Source: Actinomadura rubteroloni (lineage in GTDB: Bacteria > Actinomycetota > Actinomycetes > Streptosporangiales > Streptosporangiaceae). From it: 64,000 nt of DNA. The stretch is taken from the NCBI RefSeq assembly GCF_002911665.1, contig NZ_MTBP01000003.1, positions 186,001 to 250,000 of the forward strand, given 5' to 3'. The translations under genes and the position numbers were made by a program. Below the pieces are notes generated by a model, which was not told the origin of the DNA, ran no database searches, and saw only the letters and a program-made list of their open reading frames with translations. How positions within the stretch are numbered: position 1 is the first letter of the stretch; every line of letters starts with the position of its first letter. Of the stretch, positions 55,880 to 64,000 are shown piece after piece.

Positions 55880-56476
55880 GACCGTCTCCAAAATGCGCGG
55901 CGGAAGCTCAATGCATCGCTTTTCGCGGGGCGGGTCTCGACGCGCTGTTGCTGCGTCCACCGAACCCCCTTTGGGGTAGTTCGTGTAGCCGTGACGGTAT
56001 TTCACGGCTCGCCGCCTTGTAAACCCCCGGTAGTGCGGATCAAGCACCGCCGCAAGCTTGTGCCGCCGAAACGATCACGCATCGATCCAGGTGGCAAAGG
56101 AGAGACCGATCCAGTTCTTACTGCCGGGTAAGATGGCTGTTACTGAGATTTTGGTCAACAGAAAACTTTCCGGTAATGATAAGGATGCTCGTCATTGTTG
56201 CGGTCCATCACGGATCATCGCGGGCGTGACCAGCAACTACGGCATCCAAAAGATCGTCGCCGTAAATACCGGCTGCATGCCGATAAGGATTGCGGACACT
56301 GAGCCACGCTCATCGCCCCCTCGAAGATCGTGCATGGAAAGGAGAAGGCGGTGTTGCCAAGGGTTCCGATCGTGTGCAATAGTCCGATTGCAGACGACGG
56401 ATGCTCATCGTCGAAGATGAGATGCCCGGCACATTTTCGAGAGATTGACACAGGTCGACAGGTCAGGAGGTCGAAA
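55880..56476. other. Divergent regulatory region
   Basis: About 600 bases between the leftward coiled-coil gene and the rightward ABC1 unit. Base composition is lower in GC around 56110-56250. Frames on both strands exist but lack ribosome sites or family motifs. It probably holds the promoters of both units; no clear -35/-10 pair or repeat was identified. Confidence 0.5.
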
Positions 56477-56611
56477 ATGCTGCCTTCGTCGACGGCCACG
56501 GGCAGGTCAGTGGCGCTGTCCAGCTTTGAGCGTCCCCGGATCCCGAAGGGGGCGCTGCCGCTACCAAATGGTGCATTCCATGTTCCTGAAGCCGGGCCGG
56601 AGCGCTCATGA
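56477..56611 (+). CDS. 44-residue ORF translationally coupled to the ABC1 kinase
   Basis: A strong ribosome site (AGGAGGT, 56464-56470) lies six bases before the ATG. The 44-residue product (starts MLPSSTATGR, ends VPEAGPERS) is basic and Pro-rich with no known domain. Its stop overlaps the ABC1 kinase ATG as ATGA. The kinase gene itself has no good ribosome site, so this short frame may act as a coupling leader, or encode a small protein. Evidence is the ribosome site and overlap only. Confidence 0.5.
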   Translation: MLPSSTATGRSVALSSFERPRIPKGALPLPNGAFHVPEAGPERS

Positions 56612-58125
56612 ACACTAAGGGCCGTCTTGGCCTTCTGGTGGGTGTGCTGAAGCAGCTGGCTCGCGAGGAAATCAGACATCGACGTGATGCCCGCGGCGAA
56701 CCCGGTGCTGAGACCGAGCCGCGCGAGCAGTGGCGACCAGCGGCGATCAGGCAGGCGTTCGAGGATCTGGGGCCGTTCTACACGAAGGTCGGGCAGCTGC
56801 TGTCAACCCGGCCTGATCTGGTGCCCGAACCAGTCCGCCTGGAACTGGGGAAACTGCACGATCAGGTCTCCCCGACACCGTTCGAGGTGTTCGAGCCGGT
56901 CCTGGCCGCCGAACTGGGGTCAGGCTGGCGGCACCGTTTTCACGATGTCGACACCAGCCGTCCGCTGGGCGCCGCGTCACTGGCCCAGGTCTACCGTGTC
57001 ACATTGCGTGATCGCACCCCGGCAGTGATCAAGGTGCAGCGACCAGGTATCCAGGACCTGGTCGTCACCGACATGAAAATCCTGCGGCGGGCGGTACGGA
57101 TCGCGAGCCGCCTGGCACCCAAGTACGCCGAGGTCCTGGATTTCGACACCATGCTGAGGATGCTGTTCGAGGCCATGAAGCCCGAACTGGACTTCACCCT
57201 GGAGGCCGCCAACATGGACCGCGCCCGCCCCCTGGCGCGCCGGTTCCCCACTCTGGAGGTTCCCGAGGTCATCCACGCCACCCCCCGGTTGCTGGTGCAG
57301 TCCCTGGCACCCGGCCAGTCCATCCGGGACGTCAAACACGGCGACTTCACCGCGGAGGATCGGCTGGCCATCGGCAGGGATCTGCTGGCGTGGGCGATGC
57401 GGGGCTACTTCGTCGACCGGACCTTTCACGGCGACCCTCACCCCGGCAACATCTTCGTTCATCCAGGCGGGCCCGCCACCATCATCGACTGGGGCATGGT
57501 CGGCCACTTCGACCGCCACCTGAGCCTTGCGCTGCTGCAGACCATCATGGGCGTGGTCTGCAACGACGCCCCCGCCGCCGCCCGCGGCTGGCAAGAGATG
57601 GGCCGCTGCACCGACTGGGCCAATCCCCGCGCCTTCGCCGGCGACCTGGCCGACCTCATTCCCCGCGTCCGCAACGCCTCCCTGGCCGAACTCAACTTCG
57701 GGGTCACGCTCACCAGCGTGCTGTCGCAGGCCACCAAACACGGCATCGCCACCAGCCCGATGTTGCCCGTGCTGGCCAAGTCCTTCGCGAATATCGAAGG
57801 CTCGGTCCGCTATCTGGCCCCTGAGCTGACCATGTTGGATGTCTTCAGCGATCAGATGGGCACCATCATGGCCGAACTGATCAAAGAGTCATTCTCTTTC
57901 GCCAATCTGTCTCAGTCCATTGTGGACACCATGCTCTGCACGCCGGTCATGGACGAGGCCAGGACCATCGTGCGTGACCTGGCCAGCCACAACCTGGGCG
58001 TGCACGTGAACACGACCCCGTTGGGCGGTACCGGCTCGCAACGCGCCACCCAGATCATGTCCGTGGCCGCCGTCGCCGCGCTATGGGCCAACGCCCGCCA
58101 GCTAAAGCGCGCTGCCGAACGCTGA
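56608..58125 (+). CDS. ABC1/UbiB (AarF)-family atypical kinase
   Basis: The 505-residue product has the family's KxGQ motif (YTKVGQLLSTRPDLVP, near residue 55), the Ala-rich loop in PLGAASLAQVYR (near 120), the Lys in AVIKVQRPG, the ExD-type motif ELDFTLEAANMDRAR, the catalytic loop FHGDPHPGNI (near 275) and DWGM in IIDWGMVGHF. All motifs of an intact UbiB kinase are present. C-terminal membrane-type helices are weak. UbiB/COQ8 relatives support biosynthesis or transport of isoprenoid lipids such as quinones; plant homologues sit on lipid bodies. It overlaps the 44-residue frame upstream and lies ~100 bases before the XRE-like regulator. Confidence 0.92.
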   Translation: MNTKGRLGLLVGVLKQLAREEIRHRRDARGEPGAETEPREQWRPAAIRQAFEDLGPFYTKVGQLLSTRPDLVPEPVRLELGKLHDQVSPTPFEVFEPVLAAELGSGWRHRFHDVDTSRPLGAASLAQVYRVTLRDRTPAVIKVQRPGIQDLVVTDMKILRRAVRIASRLAPKYAEVLDFDTMLRMLFEAMKPELDFTLEAANMDRARPLARRFPTLEVPEVIHATPRLLVQSLAPGQSIRDVKHGDFTAEDRLAIGRDLLAWAMRGYFVDRTFHGDPHPGNIFVHPGGPATIIDWGMVGHFDRHLSLALLQTIMGVVCNDAPAAARGWQEMGRCTDWANPRAFAGDLADLIPRVRNASLAELNFGVTLTSVLSQATKHGIATSPMLPVLAKSFANIEGSVRYLAPELTMLDVFSDQMGTIMAELIKESFSFANLSQSIVDTMLCTPVMDEARTIVRDLASHNLGVHVNTTPLGGTGSQRATQIMSVAAVAALWANARQLKRAAER

Positions 58126-58224
58126 CCACTACCAGCGGGCGACGATGCGCAGGATGGGGCTCGGGGGAAAGGCGCGGGATATGCCAGACCCGCCGGAGCC
58201 CGTCATCCGGTATCGGAGGCGACG

Positions 58225-59682
58225 ATGAATAGCCGTAATCCGCGCAGTCGTGCACCGAACCTGCGCTTGCGCCGTGTGCTGACCGAGGCCCGATGGACGG
58301 GGCAGCAACTGGCCAACGCCATCAACGAGGTCGGCTCGGAGAACGGCGTGGCGACCCATTTCGATCGCACTTCGGTTGCGCACTGGCTCGCGGGCACCCG
58401 GCCACGGCCGCCGACCCCCGATCTGCTCGTCGAAGCGTTGGCGCGCCGTCTGGGCCGCCCGCTGACTCGGGCCGACTGTGGTTTGGCCGACCCGGCCGAG
58501 CCCTCCGCGGACCGCGGCCATCCATCGGGAGGCGCAGTCGCTCATAGCTTCGCCGACCTGCTGACAGAACTGAGGGTGTTGACCACCGCGCAAACGGCCT
58601 CCGGACCCACCCCGCCGGGACGTCCCGTCGGCGGCCAGGGGGCCGGCATCGACGGCGTGGCGGTCGGAGGCGTGGGCCCCTACCGCCTGGACGCGCTGGC
58701 GGTGCCAGAGTTCGAGCAGGCCGTGGCCTCGGTACTCCAGCCCGTTCCGCACGGACCAGGCCGGATCACCGTGGGGTCGGCTGATGTGTACGGCGCACGC
58801 GAGATGGCGCGGGTGTTCGCCGCCGCTGACGATGTGTTCGGCGGAGGCGTGGTCCGACGGACACTCGCCTGCTACCTGTCGTCCTGTCTTGCGCCGCGGT
58901 TGCATGGCGTGGCGTCTCCAGGTCTACGAAGCTCCTTGCTGACCGCTGCAACCCAGTTGGCGTACTTATGCGGGTTCATGTGTTTCGACGATCAGGAGCA
59001 CGGGCTGGCCGAGCGTTACTACCTGGCCGCGTTGCGGCTGGCGGCCTACAACGCCGACCCGACCGCCTACGCGATCACACTGCGTGGAATGTCGGTGCAG
59101 GCGCGCTCATTAGGCCACCACACCCAGGCGCTGCAGCTCGCCGAATCCGCCGTCGCCACCACCACGAAACACTCTCCAGTTCGCCGGGCCTTCCTCTACG
59201 GGCAACTGGCAGTCGCCCATGCCGCGCACGGTGACCGCACTCGGGCTTTGACCCACTTGACCGCCGCCGAACGTCACCTGGACAGAGCCACTTCTCAGCA
59301 CATCGGCTCACCGCCTGGGGCCGACGCCATTATCGGCGGCTACCATCCTGCCGCACTGTTCCATCAACAAGCCGCGGTACGTGCCCTGCTGGGAGACAGT
59401 GGCGCGATCGACGCGCTGCGCGACTCCATACGTCATCGCCCGCCGCACGAACGCCGATCCCGAACGGTCCTGCTTGCCCGCCTTGCCGAACTTCAACTCG
59501 CCCACGGCCATCTGGAGCAGGCCGTCGCGACGTGGCACCAGTTCCTGGACGGCCTTCCCGGTCTGGCCTGCGGGCGCGTGTCCACCGCCATGGCCACGAT
59601 GCGGTCCCGGCTGCGCCCGCACGCCAACGCCATTGCCGCTCGCCCCCTGCTGAGGCGCGCCGCCGCCATGACCTCTCCCTGA
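58225..59682 (+). CDS. XRE-like regulator with TPR-like tail
   Basis: The 485-residue product begins with a Cro/C1-type helix-turn-helix (RLRRVLTEARWTGQQLANAI and THFDRTSVAHWLAG, residues 15-60), a form common in Streptomyces and Actinomadura regulators. A Pro/Gly-rich linker follows, then a helical domain of TPR-like repeats (residues ~240-460, e.g. LAERYYLAALRLAAYNADPT). Such proteins often bind a peptide or small ligand. Targets are unknown; the ABC1 unit and the coiled-coil gene at 60066 are nearby. A hairpin 11 bases after the stop may end the transcript. Confidence 0.85.
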   Translation: MNSRNPRSRAPNLRLRRVLTEARWTGQQLANAINEVGSENGVATHFDRTSVAHWLAGTRPRPPTPDLLVEALARRLGRPLTRADCGLADPAEPSADRGHPSGGAVAHSFADLLTELRVLTTAQTASGPTPPGRPVGGQGAGIDGVAVGGVGPYRLDALAVPEFEQAVASVLQPVPHGPGRITVGSADVYGAREMARVFAAADDVFGGGVVRRTLACYLSSCLAPRLHGVASPGLRSSLLTAATQLAYLCGFMCFDDQEHGLAERYYLAALRLAAYNADPTAYAITLRGMSVQARSLGHHTQALQLAESAVATTTKHSPVRRAFLYGQLAVAHAAHGDRTRALTHLTAAERHLDRATSQHIGSPPGADAIIGGYHPAALFHQQAAVRALLGDSGAIDALRDSIRHRPPHERRSRTVLLARLAELQLAHGHLEQAVATWHQFLDGLPGLACGRVSTAMATMRSRLRPHANAIAARPLLRRAAAMTSP

Positions 59683-59692
59683 CTAGCCTGGA

Positions 59693-59709
59693 CGCCCGGC
59701 TTCCGGGCG
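59693..59709 (+). terminator. Short stem-loop after the XRE-like gene
   Basis: CGCCCGG (59693-59699) and CCGGGCG (59703-59709) form a perfect 7-base stem with a CTT loop, starting 10 bases after the stop. There is no T-run. Confidence 0.6.
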
Positions 59710-60065
59710 CTATGACCGTCCACGTTCTGGGCCTGGGAAGCGCCACGCCGGAAACCAGAGCCACGAGACCGCGGACAGTCTCACATGATGAAAGAGGACG
59801 CCTCAGCGACCGTTGAAATCATCGCAGGTCTGGCCAGCTCTGACAGAGATCCTTTGCAACGGACCGCCCGATTTCAACACTTACGGGCCTTGCCGGGTGT
59901 CCGCCCGAGACGAACAACGGGCACCATTGACATAGTGCGTCGAGCCCCGGCCGCCACTGCCGGAGGGGGTGTGGCTCGGGTCCTGGCGCGCTGTCGAGTA
60001 CAGGAAGCCGGTCGAATGACCGGCCATCTTCGGATGGTGAAACCCATCAGCGACAAGGAGAGGTA
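59710..60065. other. Gene-poor stretch before the second coiled-coil gene
   Basis: A frame from 59785 ends as TAATG on the start of the next gene and could be a small coupled gene, but it lacks a ribosome site and any recognised motif. The last bases (AAGGAGAGG, 60055-60063) are the ribosome site of the next gene. Nothing else is recognised. Confidence 0.4.
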
Positions 60066-60476
60066 ATGCGACAGTACGACAGAAGTGGGCGCCGCAACAT
60101 CTTCGATGATGTCAGAGGCCTGTTCGACGACGCGATAGACCGCCTGTGGGACATCGAGCGTGACCTGGTCGGCACCGCGCGTACCGCAGTCGGTTATCGC
60201 GACGACAAAGCGTCCGCACGAACGTATGAGAGAACACGGGAAGGGGGGCTGCGTGAAGTGGAGGATCTTCTGGGGGAAGTGCGGCGCAAGCTTGCCCGGT
60301 ACGGCCAGGGTGGCCGCGATCAATACAGCCGCGCGTCGCGGGAAAGCGAAGTGTCCGCCGATCTAGAAGGACGGCGGGACTCTGAAGAAAACACCCGGCT
60401 GCTGGAGGCCATCGAGTCACTCACTCAGGAGATCCGCGGACTGAAAGACCAGCAGGCTGCCGGACCGGGTGAATAG
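60066..60476 (+). CDS. Small charged amphipathic coiled-coil protein (B)
   Basis: The 136-residue product starts at the ATG at 60066, immediately after AAGGAGAGG. It has a basic start, an amphipathic helix (IFDDVRGLFDDAIDRLWDIE), an RDD/RTYERTRE charged middle, and a C-terminal coiled coil (ENTRLLEAIESLTQEIRGLK). The order and composition match protein A at 55436, although residue identity is low by eye. No known domain. Two such genes flank the ABC1 kinase and regulator. I infer related structural or coat roles, perhaps on a membrane or lipid particle. Confidence 0.65.
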   Translation: MRQYDRSGRRNIFDDVRGLFDDAIDRLWDIERDLVGTARTAVGYRDDKASARTYERTREGGLREVEDLLGEVRRKLARYGQGGRDQYSRASRESEVSADLEGRRDSEENTRLLEAIESLTQEIRGLKDQQAAGPGE

Positions 60477-60929
60477 GGGAGAATGCCGCGTCCCGGCGCA
60501 CACGGTATGCAGGACGACGGTCGCCTGGAGTCACTTCGCAGTTCCAGGCGCACTACTATCGAGGTCGGGCGCCGAGCGGCCCTGGTGGTTCGGACTACCG
60601 TTCCGCGATCAGTTCCCCGTGTTTGACGGCGTTGCGCAGCGTGGCGGCGAATTCTTCTGGAAGTAGGAATCGACGTTCGAGCGGCGTTCGCCGCAGAATG
60701 TAAGCACTGCCGCTGCATCGGCCGAAACCTGTCATCCTTTAGGTTCGCCCCGTTCCCGATTTATTTCCCAAAAAGTTGTAGGTACGACCCGGTCATGTCG
60801 CTGACCCACTCGACTCCATATCGAGCCACTGTGCGACACGTTCAGTGCTGTGGAACTTGATCACTAACATTCTGACTAACAACGTGTTCGTCGTAGGTAG
60901 CACGAAGATGATGAAGTCGCAGGTCAGGG
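60477..60929. other. Intergenic stretch, nothing recognised
   Basis: About 450 bases with lower GC from 60700. Short frames on both strands lack ribosome sites and motifs. No repeat, tRNA or clear terminator was seen. It lies between two converging genes. Confidence 0.45.
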
Positions 60930-62069
60930 CTAGAGGCCGAGTTGTTTGGCGATGATCTCGTTCATGATCTCGGTGGTGCCGCCGCCGATCCCGAGGATGC
61001 GGGCGTCGCGGTAGTGGCGTTCGACCTCGGACTCGCGCATGTAGCCCATGCCGCCGTGGAGCTGGACGGCCTCGTGGACGACCTGTTCGCACACGTGGAC
61101 GGCGGTGTTCTTGGCGTAGGCGGTCTCGGTGAGGACGTCCTCGCCGGCGATGTAGCGTTCGGCGACGGTGCGGGTGTAGACGCGGGCGACGTCCACCTGG
61201 CGGGCCATCTCGGCGATCTTGTGGCGGACGAGCTGCCGCGAGGACAGCGGGCGGCCGAACGTTTCGCGGGAGCGGACGTAGGCGAGCGTCAGGTCCAGGC
61301 AGCGTTGCGCCGTCGCGTACGCCTGGACGGCGAGGGAGAGCCGCTCGGCGACGAAGTTCTGCACGATCTGGAGGAAGCCGGTGTTCTCCGCGCCGACCAG
61401 GTTGGCGACCGGCACCCGGACGTCGGAGAAGGACAGCTCGGCCGTGTCCGAGCAGAGCCAGCCCATCTTGTCCAGCGCCCGCGACACCGTGAACCCGGGC
61501 GTGCCCTTCTCGATGACGAGCAGGGACACGCCGCCGTAGCCGGGGCCGCCGGTGCGGACGGCCGTCGTCACGAAGTCGGCCCGCACCCCGGACGTGATGA
61601 AGATCTTCGCGCCGTTGACCACGTAGGCGTCGCCGTCGCGGACGGCCGTGGTGCGCAGCCCGGCGACGTCCGACCCGGCGTCCGGCTCGGTGATCCCGAG
61701 CGACCCGATCATCTCCCCGGCCAGGACGGGACGGGCGAACCGGTCGATGAGCGCCGTGTCCCCGGACGCGATCAGGTGCGGCAGCGCGATCCCGTGCGTG
61801 AACAGCGACGCCACGACGCCCCCGGACCCGCCCGACTGGATGATCTCCTCGGCGACGAGCAGCGCGTCGATCGGGTCGCCGCCCTGGCCGCCCGCGTCCT
61901 CGGGGAAGCCCGCGCCGAGCAGCCCGGCCGCCGCCGCGCGCCGGTGCAGGTCGCGGGGGAGCGCGCCGGCGCGCTCCCACTCGTCCAGGTGGGGGACGAT
62001 CTCGCGCGTCGTGAAGTCGCGGACGAGGTCGCGCAGGGCACGGCGTTCGGGGGTGTTCCAGGGGCTCAC
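60930..62069 (-). CDS. Acyl-CoA dehydrogenase
   Basis: The 379-residue flavoenzyme removes two hydrogens from an acyl-CoA to form the 2-enoyl-CoA. I chose the GTG at 62069 because GGAGG lies five bases before it; a frame starting 48 bases earlier runs through the likely operator. Signatures: SLGITEPDAGSDVAGLRT (near residue 110, the FAD-binding ACAD signature), ITSGVRADF, and the C-terminal VQLHGGMGYMRESEVERHYRDAR (near 340), which includes the usual QxxGGxGY loop. A Glu in this region serves as catalytic base in many relatives. The substrate is unknown; the neighbouring aminotransferase suggests amino-acid or polyamine catabolism. Confidence 0.93.
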   Translation of the reverse strand: MSPWNTPERRALRDLVRDFTTREIVPHLDEWERAGALPRDLHRRAAAAGLLGAGFPEDAGGQGGDPIDALLVAEEIIQSGGSGGVVASLFTHGIALPHLIASGDTALIDRFARPVLAGEMIGSLGITEPDAGSDVAGLRTTAVRDGDAYVVNGAKIFITSGVRADFVTTAVRTGGPGYGGVSLLVIEKGTPGFTVSRALDKMGWLCSDTAELSFSDVRVPVANLVGAENTGFLQIVQNFVAERLSLAVQAYATAQRCLDLTLAYVRSRETFGRPLSSRQLVRHKIAEMARQVDVARVYTRTVAERYIAGEDVLTETAYAKNTAVHVCEQVVHEAVQLHGGMGYMRESEVERHYRDARILGIGGGTTEIMNEIIAKQLGL

Positions 62070-62093
62070 GGCGGCCTCCGACTCAGTAGAATG

Positions 62094-62106
62094 AGATTCG
62101 GAATCT
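62094..62106. promoter_or_regulatory. 13-base palindrome upstream of the acyl-CoA dehydrogenase
   Basis: AGATTCGGAATCT is a perfect palindrome around one central base, 25 bases before the GTG start. On the minus strand it lies between a TTGTTA and a TACTGA box, 17 bases apart, which could be -35 and -10. It is a candidate repressor site, though the promoter would then lie very close to the ribosome site. Confidence 0.4.
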
Positions 62107-62139
62107 AACAAAGACATGGCCGCCCGGTCACCCCCGGGC

Positions 62140-63390
<1,251 letters not shown>

Positions 63391-63435
63391 CGACCCTCTC
63401 CCCGGAATTGTCGACAATCTACGGTGCTCATGGCA

Positions 63436-64000
63436 TCACGAAGCCGGGTCGCTGTCCAGGGGCCGGGCGGACGGACGCAGCCGCTCGATCGACCCGGTCA
63501 TGTGCTCCTCGATCAGCCGCAGCAGCCGTTCCTCGGCGCCGTCGGCGATGGCGTCCACGATCCGGCGGTGCTCGTGGACCAGCTCGTCCGGCTCGGGATA
63601 GGTGTCCTGCAGCTCGTTCAGGCACATCCGCGTCTCGACCAGCAGCGTCTGCGCCATCCGCTCCAGCCGGGGGCTGCCCGACGCGCTCACCAGCACCGCG
63701 TGGAACGCCTGGTCGGCGTCGCTCATCGCGACCCGGTCGCGGTCGCGCGCCGCCGCGACGAGGGCGTCCAGCGCCTCGGTCAGCCGCGCGACCGCCTCGC
63801 CCCGGTTGCGCGCCATGACGAGCGCGCACGCGGCGCGCTCGATCGCGAGCCGGGACAGGTAGACGTCCTCGACGTCCGCGTGGTCCAGCGTGATCACGAA
63901 CAGCCCGCGGTGCGGCTCGCTGTGCAGCAGGCCCTCCTGGACGAGCCGCTGCATCGCCTCGCGCAGCGGCCCCCGGCTGATCCCGAGCCGGGTCGCCAGT
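63436..64000 (-). CDS. GntR/FCD-family regulator, 5' end cut by the window
   Basis: The gene runs off the right edge; the visible 187 residues begin within the helix-turn-helix (LATRLGISRGPLREAMQRLVQEGLL) and include the wing and a full FCD domain (LSRLAIERAACALVMARNR, then ADQAFHAVLVSASGS, and LVHEHRRIVDAIADG). FCD-type regulators respond to carboxylate intermediates and usually control the adjacent catabolic genes, here the aminotransferase and acyl-CoA dehydrogenase. It is distinct from the FCD regulator at 27435. Confidence 0.92.
   Translation of the reverse strand, partial: LATRLGISRGPLREAMQRLVQEGLLHSEPHRGLFVITLDHADVEDVYLSRLAIERAACALVMARNRGEAVARLTEALDALVAAARDRDRVAMSDADQAFHAVLVSASGSPRLERMAQTLLVETRMCLNELQDTYPEPDELVHEHRRIVDAIADGAEERLLRLIEEHMTGSIERLRPSARPLDSDPAS

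Noticed and set aside
56215..56679. 154-codon minus-strand frame in the region before the ABC1 kinase
   Set aside because: It lacks a ribosome site and known domain and covers the better supported 44-residue ORF and kinase start on the other strand.
59785..60066. 93-codon frame ending as TAATG on the second coiled-coil gene
   Set aside because: No ribosome site, no recognised motif and Arg-rich composition; the overlap alone is not enough.

Overview
The window is 64 kb of very GC-rich DNA with dense gene packing, frequent GTG/TTG starts, 4-bp ATGA/GTGA overlaps and actinomycete-type families (PknB-like kinase, MoxR–DUF58–transglutaminase-like cassette, STAND ATPases with a VVQ-type N-terminal signature, WS/DGAT acyltransferase, AveC-like protein). 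It suggests a filamentous actinomycete; an Actinomadura/Streptosporangiales-type genome fits best, but that is an inference and no rRNA is present to settle it. I see no tRNA, rRNA or CRISPR array.

Region 1 (1-24.4 kb) looks like chromosomal core or accessory housekeeping. It holds a truncated FN3 protein; MoxR ATPase, DUF58 and a transglutaminase-like membrane protein whose catalytic Cys and His are replaced; a convergent Ser/Thr kinase overlapping it by 106 bp; an alpha-methylacyl-CoA racemase with its full catalytic triad; two STAND-type ATPases that both look leaderless; and a secreted carboxylesterase. A leftward set of DedA, UppP, an OmpR-type response regulator, a histidine kinase and a COG4705-like membrane protein follows. 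It is divergent from a BlaI-type repressor and M56 peptidase pair with two identical palindromic operators in the shared promoter, which suggests control of undecaprenyl-phosphate recycling by cell-wall stress.

Region 2 (24.4-42 kb) is accessory. It has an MhpA-like flavin hydroxylase coupled to an alpha/beta hydrolase and a GntR regulator, with TTCGAA motifs in both promoters. Next come a SnoaL-like protein and the most striking gene: a single 719-residue protein joining a class I terpene cyclase to a polyprenyl diphosphate synthase, the fungal PaFS-type architecture. After it come a small membrane protein, a patatin-like protein lacking the usual catalytic Asp, and a 2,451-residue multi-LamG protein with coiled coils, a ricin-like module and a possible pore-forming C-terminus. 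The stretch 40.4-42.2 kb holds degenerate gene fragments, an HSL-type esterase and an IS256-type transposase remnant.

Region 3 (42.2-55.3 kb) is a leftward seven-gene biosynthetic operon: WS/DGAT acyltransferase, one-module KS-AT-DH-ER-KR-ACP polyketide synthase resembling mycocerosic acid synthase, FAD hydroxylase, SnoaL-like protein, beta-hydroxyacid dehydrogenase-like protein, AveC-like membrane protein and cytochrome P450. I infer a reduced, possibly branched acyl chain that is oxidised, perhaps cyclised, and transferred to an alcohol. Region 4 (55.4-60.5 kb) has two similarly built small amphipathic coiled-coil proteins flanking an ABC1/UbiB-family kinase and an XRE-like regulator. Region 5 (60.9-64 kb) is a catabolic set: acyl-CoA dehydrogenase, class III aminotransferase and a GntR/FCD regulator cut by the window edge.
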